Made by a program: the position numbers and the translations under genes. From Brettanomyces bruxellensis (taxonomy: Eukaryota > Ascomycota > Pichiomycetes > Pichiales > Pichiaceae), in the NCBI RefSeq assembly GCF_011074885.1, contig NC_054687.1, forward strand, positions 248,001 to 312,000: a DNA stretch of 64,000 nucleotides. Reading direction: 5' to 3'. The first letter of the stretch is position 1, and every line of letters begins with the position of its first letter. Below the pieces are notes generated by a model. The model had not been told where the DNA came from. It saw only the letters and a list, made by a program, of their open reading frames with translations, and did not search any database. Of the stretch, positions 9,030 to 18,831 are shown one piece after another.

Positions 9030-10217
9030 TTATGATGAGATAAATGGTATTGGAACCTTTTTCTCTTGTTCATCATCATCCAAAAAGCAAGCCAGGATCT
9101 CTCTGCGTTGATCACCATATTTAGTCCTTCCATGGTAACTAGTGTAGTTATCAAGTAGTACAATATCTCCAGCCTCGAATTTGTAATCAAAAGATAGTTC
9201 TATAGACTGCTCAAGGATAAAGTTCAAATATTTAAGAGGTATTTGCTCTCCGTTATCATATGTAACCGCTGGAGGAATATTGGGGCCGATGTTTTCCAAA
9301 TTCCACTTGTATTTCTGGTAGTAACTAGGAATTGATCCAAATATAATAGGCTCCTTGTTATAAGGATCTAGTCGGATAGGTTTTGTATGCTCATTGATTT
9401 TCATACCTCCATCCTTAGTCCATTCATAATCCTCGGAGACATATTTTTTGCAAATTTCCCCTGCTTTCCTTTTCTGAGTTTCTAGATCGTCACCTTCTTT
9501 GATGAGCCTGCCAAATGAGTGTTCTGATTTCCAACTGTAAACTTTACCATTAGGTAATTTTTGACCCAAAGGCCAGGTTTGAGTCAAGTAGATACCTTTC
9601 TTTGCCATGGCGTCAATGAACTCAGGATATTTTTGCTTCACCACGTTGTAGAGTTCCGAGGCATTTGTCAAAGTCTCGTCACCTCCTGTTTTTGATGGAT
9701 ACTTGGCAAAAAATGTAAGGATAGATGGATAGGTCTTGAAACGACATAATTCTTGATGAGCATAAAGTCTTCTAAATCCGGTCGTCTTGTTCACAGTTGT
9801 CACACCTCCTTTAGCCACATCTTCTCTAGGGTGTGCGATACCATTTTGCTTAAATTCAGAAAGATTTGAGCCCTTTGCAAAGTTCCTAACAAATAACGAA
9901 AAATTCTCAGGATCAGTGCTATTGAAACCCTTTATAGCAAGTGCTCCAAATTTCCTGACTAACGTCTTAAAAGTGTCATAATCTTTCGAGAGATCATAGA
10001 CAAATTGAGCTAATTCTTCATACAACCTTGAATCATCATCAGATGCTTCATTATTTTTTGTATAAGTTAGTTTAATTGCAACGGGGTATTTTCTACCGTT
10101 GACAAATCTAGCATTCGGAATTTCGACTTCTGTAAACTTGAAGTTATAGTCCGTATATTGTCCCGAGATCACTGGTAAACTACCACTGATCACTCCCTTT
10201 TTAGTTTCTGTGCTCAT
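9030..10217 (-). CDS. TauD/TfdA superfamily Fe(II)/2-oxoglutarate dioxygenase, clavaminate-synthase-like
   Basis: A double-stranded beta-helix Fe(II)/2-oxoglutarate oxygenase of 395 residues. The first metal ligands are H154 and E156 (YAHQELCRF), and the distal ligand is H362 in NYTSYHGR, followed by the 2-oxoglutarate-binding Arg in QRREILACF. HxE rather than HxD, with GGDETLTNASELY and KYPEFIDAMAKKGI just after, is the pattern of clavaminate-synthase-like members (plant At3g21360 type), not of the yeast sulfonate dioxygenase Jlp1. The enzyme is intact. It lies divergent from the transporter across 716 bp, a typical co-regulated pair. Hydroxylation or oxidative cleavage of an imported organic acid or sulfonate is possible, but the substrate is not known. 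Confidence 0.88.
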   Translation of the reverse strand: MSTETKKGVISGSLPVISGQYTDYNFKFTEVEIPNARFVNGRKYPVAIKLTYTKNNEASDDDSRLYEELAQFVYDLSKDYDTFKTLVRKFGALAIKGFNSTDPENFSLFVRNFAKGSNLSEFKQNGIAHPREDVAKGGVTTVNKTTGFRRLYAHQELCRFKTYPSILTFFAKYPSKTGGDETLTNASELYNVVKQKYPEFIDAMAKKGIYLTQTWPLGQKLPNGKVYSWKSEHSFGRLIKEGDDLETQKRKAGEICKKYVSEDYEWTKDGGMKINEHTKPIRLDPYNKEPIIFGSIPSYYQKYKWNLENIGPNIPPAVTYDNGEQIPLKYLNFILEQSIELSFDYKFEAGDIVLLDNYTSYHGRTKYGDQRREILACFLDDDEQEKKVPIPFISS

Positions 10218-10933
10218 ATCTGATTATTTTATTGGTAAATAAGGCAAAGGGTACTACTTTTCACTATACCATCAAATGGATCAATTTCACACGTATATAA
10301 ATATATGTATAAATATAGTTCCGTTACAGAAGAAAAGTCCAATATTTTAAAGCCGCATATACTAATCATCATATCTGCGGAAAGTTTCTTTCTCCTCGAG
10401 CCATTTGAATTGTGGAGATTTATTGAATTTTCATTGTTATGCGAACCATAATAAGATCCCGCGAATTACACCAAGCACGGTGTCGACATTCCGCGGATGG
10501 TTTGAAATTTTTTTTTTTTCACTTATCGATTTGTTATTTCTTTCCTTGGGTTACAGGAAGTGATCTATTGTTCCTCGGAGCCAAATTTGATTTTGTGATG
10601 ATTAATAGATACTGGATAAAGTGTAAGAAATTGTTAAGAAGTTCCCAGATTTCTGGAATCAAATGATACGTCCCGATTTTTTGTTTCGTCATCTCCACAG
10701 TGGCGAATCTACAAATAAGATAAGCTTTGTTTAATGATACCATGGCTCATGGAACTCTTTTCTTTCAACTAATTCTTATCCTAACAGGAATAAACCTAAT
10801 ATTATCCTGTATAAGTATTTAAGAGTATGCATGAAGTTTGTCAAAAGATCATTTTTTTAACCTCCTTTTCTGTAGCAGGTGACTACACTAACTGCCTGAC
10901 CCTCACACTAGATCAAAAATTTATTGGTACAAT
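10218..10933. promoter_or_regulatory. Divergent promoter of the dioxygenase and transporter genes
   Basis: 716 bp between head-to-head genes. The palindrome TCCGCGGA lies at 10490-10497; CCG/CGG inverted triplets are what Zn2Cys6 dimers bind, and this 8-mer equals the Pdr1/Pdr3 element of S. cerevisiae. TGCGGAAAGT lies at 10376-10385, and a CCACAGT element resembling a Met31/32 core at 10695-10701. TATATAAATA near 10294 is a plausible TATA box for the dioxygenase. The site calls are motif matches only. Confidence 0.4.
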
Positions 10934-12544
10934 ATGAGTAACGCTTCATCATTGGATAAGGGCGTGCACACAGAGGAAACTGTCCGGTTGGATCACGATG
11001 ATCAAAGCAAGTCGGATCATGATATTAAAATCGTGAAAAGGAAGACTATGGACACGACCTTAGCCTTCATGGAGGAGCATGATTCTGAAGTTCCGGAAAT
11101 TACTCCAGAACAAGAACGTAAATTGTATCATAAGTTATTACGTCGGGTTTTTGTGATGGTCTTTTTGATCAATTTGTTTATGTTTATGGATAAGAATGCG
11201 ATGGGATTTTCGAAGTTGCTCGGGATGTGGAAGGATACTAATCTCAAACAAAAGGAGTACAACAATACCAATACTTTGTTTTATGTTGGTTACTTAATTG
11301 GTCAATTTCCTGGACATGTATTGTTTCAAACTTTCAACAAGAGATACTTCATGGCTGTCACTCTTACATGCTGGCTGATTTTGATGTTCACACAACTTGC
11401 AGCTAAAGACTATGCTGGAATTGCTACTATTAGATTCTTTTTGGGTCTTACAGAGAGCAGTGTTACACCGTGCATTGAGCATACATTGGGAATGTTTTTT
11501 GATAGCAAAACTCAATCCGTTCTCAACCCAATTCTATGGCTTGGAGCTGTCAGTGTTGGAATTCCTACTGGATTTATTGCGTATGGTATCTCACACGTCA
11601 AAGGTAGTATTCATCCCTGGAAGCTCTATTGGATAATAAACGGTTCCTTGACTTTCCTTTTGAGTATCTGGGTGGTGTTAGACTATCCTACTAATCCTGC
11701 AGAATACAAGGCATTTACTATTGAGGAAAGAGTTCATATTATTCGAAAGATCAAGCGTCAGAATCGCTCATCTATCGAGGAAAAGAAAATAAAAAAGTAC
11801 CAATTCATTGAGGCAATTAAAGATCCAGTTACATGGTTGTTTTCCCTCTATGCTCTCACATCAATGCTTGCAAATAATATGAATTTTCAGCAACAGGTTA
11901 TATCTCTTTCATTAGGTGTGTCAAGAATCAATTCCACTCTTATTACTGTGGCACAATCTTGTTATAGCTGTGCTTTTTTCCTCTTAGGTTCATTCTTAAT
12001 GACCAAGTTTTAAAGCTCACTATGCTATCTTGCCGTTATATTTAATATTCCTGCAATTCTAGGTGGTTTTCTTGCCGTTTTCCTTCCTTGGAAGAATAAA
12101 ATTGGTATTTTGGCTTCCTGTATAATTGTTCACACTGACGGTTTCGCATATATCTTGGCTCTTTGCTGGTCCCAAATATCTGCGGCTGGATACACAAAAA
12201 GATTGACTAGAACGGCGATGTTTATGATTGGTTACGGTATTGGTGATATCATTGCACCTCAGATGTGGGTTACCGGGCCTCGTTATTATGCTGCCTGGGG
12301 AGTTCAACTTGGAATTGCATGGTTTGGAAGTTCCTTGATTCTTTTGACCATTCGTTACATTCTCGCTAAAAGAAACAATGAGCGGGTAAAAGACTTGACT
12401 TACGATTCTGATGGAAATGTTATTATGAAGAGATATGAGTACTTGGAGAGTGGATCTGATGCAGAATCAGGAAAACGTGAGACTGATGTTTCCAACTTTG
12501 ATCTTACGGACTTTGAGAACAAAGAGTTTATTTATCCTTTGTGA
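10934..12544 (+). pseudogene. Dal5-family MFS anion:cation symporter, interrupted by one in-frame stop
   Basis: A major facilitator of the allantoate permease (ACS/Dal5) family, which imports organic anions such as allantoate, sulfonates and vitamins. The reading frame opens at the ATG at 10934, hits TAA at 12011-12013, then continues in the same frame without another stop to 12544, about 536 codons in all, the usual family length. Hydrophilic residues 1-70 precede the membrane segments. IRFFLGLTESSVTPC is the family signature at the end of the first six-helix half. The stop falls in TTTTAAAGC, in the loop after ALTSMLANNMNFQQQ...FLMTKF, and a one-base change from AAA would explain it. A truncated 359-residue product lacking the last helices is unlikely to transport. 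Readthrough or an assembly error are alternatives. Confidence 0.82.
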
Positions 12545-13713
12545 TAGTACAAGATCTGGATTTTTCCTTTAATCCATCTACTATTATTATTTATTCATTT
12601 TTTAGGTTTGCATCATATTTAAAATAACCAATCATCTTTGTGTTGAATCAAGTGGTATAACCTCAGCAAGCAGGGAAGTGCACTATTTCCTATAATTTGT
12701 AGATTAAGCGTATCAATTTTAGCAGTATGAATTATCTTAAGCGATGGTGAATAATGCTTTGTGATGTAAAAGGCGAGTAGAATGGATGCAGAGTATAATA
12801 TTGGTATTATTTTGTAATTTCTAATGCTATGCAGAATACTCAATGGATAATGTTAAATAATCAAACTCTTTCTTCGAAATATGTATTTCAGAGAGTTAAG
12901 TAAATTAAATGTTCAAAACCTCTAGAAAGCCAAAGACATTTGAAAGCACATAAAAAGAAGGAGAATGTAATAAAGAGGAAAAACTAGAAATTATAACTAT
13001 TCGGAAGAATATTTATTTAATCTTTTATCACCAGGTATTTGAATATGACCAAGTAAGAATACTTGAGTAATCTAAACTATAAGCGGCATAATTATATTTA
13101 GATCCTTAATAAATTAAGCTTCCATATAAAATAGTGTATACTGAAAGCTTTTAATACTGTTCTTATCATATAGCAGGTGAAATGTTTGTATGATGATGAT
13201 GATGACGAAAGCGAATTTCCCCCTTAATTCGTTTTCCGATTACTTTAAGTAATTTTCTCCATTACAGATTGTTTATTTCAGTATCATACCTAGTTTATAA
13301 CTCGGAGTAACCATTTTTCACTTCACATATTAACTCTATATATGAGTTATAACTGCCATATAATCTTTTTGAATGAAATCAAAAGCGAGCGTGCTTCTGT
13401 TAATGCATTATTTTTGTAGGCCTATTGTCTACATTGTCTATGTGAGTGACCGAGCTAACTACTTGAAAATCAAATTTCATTTTTCACTCTTGCGCCACGA
13501 GTGTGTGCCACAGTTCAAAATTCATAATATTTCATCTTGTGCGGAATCTAATTTGATCTTCAGTCATGACAGTTGGAATTACCTAAGAAAGAGAATATAT
13601 AAGACCAATGATTGTAATTACTCTCTATATCACTGGGTTTTTGTAAACACGTACTATAAAAGTGAGAAAACACGGTGGTGAAAACTAAAGTATCGTAATT
13701 TATATGTTCATAA
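12545..13713. other. Spacer between transporter pseudogene and reductase pseudogene
   Basis: 1.17 kb, AT-rich, with a short GATGATGATGATGACG run near 13192. Close to the reductase lie GCCACAGTT at 13507-13515 (nine bases of the ten-base Met31/32 consensus in reverse) and TGCGGAATCT at 13540-13549. A 102-codon open frame at 13373-13681 has no recognisable features and is probably chance. Confidence 0.4.
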
Positions 13714-14629
13714 ATGATAAATATTCCAAGGAAAGAATTGAACGATGGTTCGCATATTCCAATAATTGGTTTAGGCCTGGCACAAATTCCAGCTACAGAA
13801 GTATCCGATCTCGTGTATACTGCATTAAAAAAAGGTTATAGGCATTTTGATTCAGCTGCTATATATAAAAATGAAAGAGGGGTTTGTGAAGGGATTGCTA
13901 AATGGATAAAGGAGGATCCTGGTAATAACAAGAGGAGCGATGTGTGGTACACTACAAAAAATATTTGAGACAGAACATGGATATGAGAAAACTAAGAATG
14001 CTATTTGTGTTTGTCTTGAAAATGCAAAGACAATTAGATACATCGATATGATTTTAGTTCATTCTGCTCGTTCTAATTGGGAAAGGAGACACGGAACTTG
14101 GATGGCACTACAAGAGGCAGTGGAAAGCGGGTTCGTTAAAACAATCGGGGTATCTAATTACGCCTTAAAGCATGTTCAAGAGCTTCTGGAATATAAAGAT
14201 CTTAAAATAAAGCCTGCAGTTGATCAAGTAGAATTACATCCATGGCTCATGAGAGAAGAGTTGGTGACTTATTTGCAAAAAAACAAAATTGCTCCAGAAG
14301 CCTATTCTCCCTTGACTAGAGGAATGTGGTTGGACGATCCTACTCTTGTGAGAATAGCAAGAAAGCATAACAAGAGTCCTGCTCAGATTCTCATTAATTG
14401 GTCTCTTTCAAAAGGATTCATCTGCCTTCCAAGGACTTCGAAGCCAAAAAGATTGGACAGTAACCTTGAAGTCTTTGATTTCCAGCTAGATCGTGAAGAT
14501 TTAGATCTTATCGAGAAACGGGGTGAAGCACATCCTACTAAAAAAGACTCTACTGATTATCCGTTGGATAGTGAGAAAACAGAAGAGCAATTAAAGCGAG
14601 AGCAAGAATCGCTTAAACAAAATCAATGA
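13714..14629 (+). pseudogene. Aldo-keto reductase with a single-base frameshift
   Basis: NADPH-dependent aldo-keto reductase fold. The first part (from ATG 13714) has PIIGLGLAQIP and YRHFDSAAIYKNE with the catalytic Asp and Tyr. It runs through DVWYTTK, where the catalytic Lys sits, and then meets TGA at 13966-13968. The rest continues in the next frame with IFETEHGYEKTKNAI, the catalytic His in DMILVHSARS, then IGVSNYALKHVQELLEY, VDQVELHPW and the C-terminal cofactor region ICLPRTSKPKRLDSN. The two parts meet at a run of six A (13956-13961); one extra A explains the break. About 305 residues would be encoded without it, a normal length. A homopolymer sequencing error is a real alternative. 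It is the last gene of the accessory block. Confidence 0.85.
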
Positions 14630-15835
14630 TTAGAATATAAATTTTAATTTTTGAAGTCAGAAGATCGTTATATAGATAACTACGGATGCTACTATCAGAA
14701 GTTATATCATACATACTCGGGATCAGTCAGCACTATGTTAGAATACCTTTATCAATACTTTCATGTCGATATAACCATCTTTTTACTTCAATTCTTTCTC
14801 TGTTGATGAAATAATGCATCATTTGACTTCTATTTCTGTACTTAAACTCCATCGACGTTTTAGTCTTTTGACAGACTTGATGATAAACCTGCTTCTACGA
14901 GTAACTCTTTTTCTTAAAGAGTAATCACGTGATGTAGAGTTTAAGTCTGAACGCAGTAGTGTGTCAGGCATGCTGATGGTCTTAATTTATTTAAAGCTGT
15001 TGACCATCGTTCTGGAATTTCAGACGCTGAAAATGTTATAAAAATAAAATGTTCAGTTACCGAGATTATGTAATTATGATACCTGAAGTGGATGTGCCAA
15101 TTCAAGACTTACTTCATCCTCACTCCTTTAGTGCTACGATGGAAGACAAGAAAAGAAGTAATAAGAACAATGCCTAATTAATAATATCAGATAGGATCCC
15201 ATAAATAAAAGTTACGTAGGAGATGAATTATTCAATTCTCTTTTGCTTTTTTCTTCTTAATTCATTAACACATTTCCGAAGCCTTATCACTTCAAGTCAT
15301 TGCAAGTTTCTCACTATGCCTTTCCTCAATACAGAAGCTATCGATTTATTGCACTAATGTTGAATAAAATCAAAAAACATTCACATTATTTGTTTTCTTG
15401 GGGTTCGTTAGCTACTTTATACATGCTTCTATGAAATCATACCGAATGCTTAATTTACAGGAAAGGAAATTGAAAATTCGATGAAGAAAATCAGATCTTT
15501 CTGGACAAAGCCCAAAATCAATTTTTTCTTTTGGATATTTGTACATAGTTCTGTCCCTTAGGGGTCGTATTACTTTAATATTGATTATCTCCAGTACACG
15601 ATAATGAATCCCAAACTCTTGATATTCTGCCTAGTTTGATACACGAGGTTTATCTTAGGCATGTTTCATTTGTTGTAATTTTTTAGCTTCCGAACCATTT
15701 CATCAGGAAGGTAGGTGTTCGCTTTAATTTTTAATTTTTTTTTTTCAAATTTAGTACCTTTACTGAAGACTCTAATCCCGATTTTGGCACCACAAATCAA
15801 TTTCGTTATTTGAAAAGCAACTAAAAAACAAGAAG
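14630..15835. other. Spacer between accessory block and TRP1
   Basis: 1.2 kb, AT-rich. It contains a CACGTG E-box (Cbf1-type) near 14927. A 42-codon open frame at 15049-15177 (MFSYRDYVIMIPEVD...) is preceded by TTTATTTAAAGC, but I know no homolog. A T-rich run at about 15728-15745 lies about 100 bp before the TRP1 start. This marks the boundary between AT-rich accessory genes and conserved core genes. Confidence 0.4.
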
Positions 15836-16573
15836 ATGAGTGGAAAAATAGTAAAAATTTGTGGTTTAAAGGATGCAGAATCTGCCAGTGTGGCTATAAA
15901 GCGGGGAGCAAACCTTTTGGGCGTGATATTAGTGCCGAATAGGAAACGAACAGTTGAGGATGATAAAGCTAGAGAAATATCAAATCTATGCCGGCAACAG
16001 CGTAAGAGGCTGAATAGACGATTTCAGACAAGCAAGGAACTCATAAATTATGCACGAACATTATCCAGCACAGGTGCACTATGGTTTGAAGACTGTTCAA
16101 AACTCATAATAGAGAACGGTCCGTTTTTGGTTGGCGTTTTTAGAAATCAACCACTAGATGATGTGATAAGCATATGCAAGCGACTAGATATCGATATTGT
16201 ACAGCTACATGGATCAGAGAATCTCGAGGAATATGTTCCGGCTTTAGAATTGCCCGTTATTGCACGTTTCACCCCGGGTAGAAGCGATTTGTCGAAGGCC
16301 GTGCAAACACACAAACATTTACTTCCACTTTTGGATTCAGAGGCAGGAGGGCAGGGAAAGGTGATTGACTGGGCTGAGGCAGCGGAGTTTAATAGAGATC
16401 TAGATGGACAATTTATACTAGCAGGTGGATTGACGCCGGAGAATGTGGATCGGGCATTGCTGGTGTCCGGGTGTTTGGGTGTTGATGTGAGTGGAGGAGT
16501 CGAGACGGATGGAAGTAAGGATCACGAGAAGATTGGGAGGTTTTTAAGGAATGCGAGAAAGGAAGTGCTATGA
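15836..16573 (+). CDS. TRP1: Phosphoribosylanthranilate isomerase
   Basis: Converts N-(5'-phosphoribosyl)anthranilate to 1-(2-carboxyphenylamino)-1-deoxyribulose 5-phosphate, the third step of tryptophan synthesis, in the cytosol. The 245-residue TIM barrel begins KIVKICGLKD, with the catalytic Cys in the KICG motif. It continues with GANLLGVILVPNRKRTV, then DIVQLHGSENLEEYV, and the phosphate-binding end LAGGLTPENVDRAL followed by LGVDVSGGVETDGSKD, where the catalytic Asp and SSGVE-like element lie. Length and domain order match the monofunctional yeast enzyme. It is convergent with IPP1, 256 bp apart; from memory this TRP1-IPP1 neighbourhood occurs in several yeasts, which I could not check. 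Confidence 0.97.
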   Translation: MSGKIVKICGLKDAESASVAIKRGANLLGVILVPNRKRTVEDDKAREISNLCRQQRKRLNRRFQTSKELINYARTLSSTGALWFEDCSKLIIENGPFLVGVFRNQPLDDVISICKRLDIDIVQLHGSENLEEYVPALELPVIARFTPGRSDLSKAVQTHKHLLPLLDSEAGGQGKVIDWAEAAEFNRDLDGQFILAGGLTPENVDRALLVSGCLGVDVSGGVETDGSKDHEKIGRFLRNARKEVL

Positions 16574-16606
16574 ATATTTAGTATATAGAGGAACGAGATC
16601 ACGCAT

Positions 16607-16679
16607 TATGAAGTATGCTCTTCATGAAGTTGCACTTTATGAAGTATGCTTTTCATGAAGTTGCACTTTGTGAAGTATA
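16607..16679. repeat. 31-bp tandem repeat between TRP1 and IPP1
   Basis: About 2.3 copies of a unit beginning ATGAAGTATGCTCTTCATGA, with a short internal inverted repeat (ATGAAG...CTTCAT). It lies in the shared 3' region of the convergent genes, so could influence 3' end formation; that is speculation. Confidence 0.75.
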
Positions 16680-16829
16680 CGAAGACATTGTACAGGATGC
16701 TACAGCTACAATAAGCATTGACGTTCAAATTCTTGTAGTTATATACGCTAGGGAAAGAAACAACAAAAAGAAGAAGTACAAGTCAAAAAGTCACAGAAAT
16801 CAAAGCTGCGGCCTTAAAGCAGGAAACAC

Positions 16830-17687
16830 TTAAGCAGAGCCAGAAATGAAGAACCACTTGTCAACAGACTTGTCGATTGGAGTGTCAGCGAGTGGGTGGG
16901 CTGGTGGAATTCCGGCATCCGCGGTGTATGTCTGAGTACCGCTCAAAGTGGTGTTAGCCAAAGCAATTCCCTTGTCATCCTTAGACTTTCCGCCAATAAG
17001 AAGCTTCCAGGCGTTGCTGCACTCGTCAATAACCTCCTCAGCGTACTTCTTGTTCTTGCACTCACCAGAGAAAGCAAACTGGTTCTCAGGCTTTCCATCT
17101 GGAATCTTGTAGATTCTAAACCACTCGTTGGTGGCTCTGAGCAAACCTGGGAGGTGCTTCTCGACATCTTCGATGTCGTTCAACTTTGGAGCAAGTGGGT
17201 CATGAACGTCAATGACGATAACCTTCCAGTCAGTCTCACCATCATCCAAAAGTGCCATCACACCCAAAACTTTCACTTGCTTAACTTCTCCGGTGTATCC
17301 AACAGCCTCACCAATCTCACAAACATCCAATGGATCGTTATCACCCTTGGCGTGAGTCTCTGGGTTCACGACATTAGGGTCTTCCCAGGTTTGTGGGAAA
17401 GCACCATAGTTGTGGATGTAACCATGATGTGGGAAACAGTTTCTGACGAATCTAACTTTTCCCTTCTTAACATCCTGCTTGATTGGGTTCAACTTCTCAT
17501 CCTTGTTGATCTCCATCTTAGCGTTGGTCCATCTTGGAATTTCCACAACCATGTTGTAGATCTTCTTTGATTCATCTGCATACAATGGGATGTCATGGAA
17601 AGGAGAAACTGGCTTTCCATCTTTCTCGATGTACACGGTATAGCCAAGAGTGTTCTTGGATCCGATTTGTCTAGTTCCGTATGCCAT
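16830..17687 (-). CDS. IPP1: Cytosolic inorganic pyrophosphatase
   Basis: Hydrolyses pyrophosphate to two phosphates, pulling biosynthetic reactions forward; essential in yeast. It has 285 residues against 287 in S. cerevisiae as I recall. The family I signature [10 protein letters not shown] has the metal-binding Asp residues at 116, 118 and 121. Upstream are [14 protein letters not shown] and [36 protein letters not shown], and downstream DWKVIVIDV. Codon use is biased to optimal codons, as expected for an abundant protein. The long 1.1-kb 5' flank has a CACGTG box near 18158. Confidence 0.98.
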   Translation of the reverse strand: MAYGTRQIGSKNTLGYTVYIEKDGKPVSPFHDIPLYADESKKIYNMVVEIPRWTNAKMEINKDEKLNPIKQDVKKGKVRFVRNCFPHHGYIHNYGAFPQTWEDPNVVNPETHAKGDNDPLDVCEIGEAVGYTGEVKQVKVLGVMALLDDGETDWKVIVIDVHDPLAPKLNDIEDVEKHLPGLLRATNEWFRIYKIPDGKPENQFAFSGECKNKKYAEEVIDECSNAWKLLIGGKSKDDKGIALANTTLSGTQTYTADAGIPPAHPLADTPIDKSVDKWFFISGSA

Positions 17688-18831
17688 ATTTGTTTTAAAA
17701 TTCTGCTAGTTAGCTTGAAATATATACTTGTGCTTTTTATCTGGGAGGAGACTAGTGTAAAAGTAGTGATTGAGGGTAATAATAAGTAATTTAAAGTGAG
17801 CGACGAAACGAATAAAATTATTTTTTCGAGACAGCATTTTTCCAACAGTATGCGAATTCCACTTTTCACATTGCTCATTAATTTTCCAATTTTCCAATTT
17901 TCATTTTCCATTTATCCTGCTTTCACCGCCTTTTTCCACCTTTTTCCACCAACCACTAAAATTTAGCAGCAGTTTGAATCATGTCCAACTTTTGGTAATT
18001 TTCACATTTCTACGGTATTCGGAGGTTCCCGTCTGCCGGATCAGTGGTGTGATATGCTTAACGTCTCTTTTTTTGCAGATATATACTTCTTTATATTAAA
18101 TTAAATGTGTTCTCACTTCTCACTGGCGTTTCACTGCCCGGGTATTTATATCGCTGATCACGTGACTTGACACCACTGGATGCAGCAAGACAGGAGAGCG
18201 AACAAGAAAGGAAAGAAAGACATATTATTGATGTGTGCGGTGGAAAGGATCAAATCATTTGAGAATATGGAATTCTGGATACTGGAGTTTGCCGAATGGC
18301 TATATATTTATTTAAGTATGTCAGATAGAGAAGTAGTAATTAAAGTATTTTGAAGTAGGCAGAGACTAGCCACGTTAAAGTACGTTAAATATGGCATGAG
18401 ATCATGTCATTCGAAGTGTTTTATTACGGAGCTTAGGTTTAACTGCAATGTATATTAACAAATATAGAGCGGCCGGACCAGTATTAAACTAAGATTGAAT
18501 GTGTAAGCTAGAAACGCTTAGCATTAATTTACTGTTAAGCGCCAAATAAATAAAATGCTAACGCACAATTTCACCATTGAGTTATGAAGAACGAGGGAGG
18601 CATCGACTGAAGACTAATTTATTATTATGCTTAATGTATTATGTATGATTAAACTACTAAGTATGATTAAGCTATTATGTACGATTAAACTATTATGTAT
18701 GCTATACACCAGTAGCAAAATCAACCTCCATACAAAATGGTGATAAAATGCAATATTATACTCAATTAAATTAATATTAGGCGGAAAGCAAAAGAAAAGA
18801 ATACAAATAAACTTCCAAACTAAACAAAGGA
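17688..18831. other. Spacer: IPP1 promoter and PHM7-like 3' flank
   Basis: 1.14 kb. CACGTG lies at about 18158-18163 and TATATA-type sequence near 17722. A degenerate tandem repeat at 18610-18705 has units like GTATGATTAAACTACTAA. No gene is seen. Confidence 0.45.

Noticed and set aside
9030..10217. Calling the dioxygenase JLP1 (sulfonate/taurine dioxygenase)
   Set aside because: The metal motif is HxE with clavaminate-synthase-like context, whereas Jlp1-type enzymes have HxD. A sulfur role for the cluster remains only a hypothesis.
10934..12544. Two separate transporter genes, or an intron over the stop
   Set aside because: Both parts are in one frame, continuous in family homology, with only one stop codon between them and no splice signals around it.
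13373..13681. 102-codon frame upstream of the reductase
   Set aside because: No domain and AT-rich codon pattern; it overlaps the presumed promoter.
13714..14629. An intron instead of a frameshift in the reductase
   Set aside because: The two frames meet without any missing residues and there is no GT donor or branch site at the junction; a one-base indel in A6 explains it.
15049..15177. 42-codon frame MFSYRDYVIMIPEVD...
   Set aside because: It has an ATG and a plausible upstream TATTTAAA, but no homolog is known to me and the length is compatible with chance. Kept only as a note.
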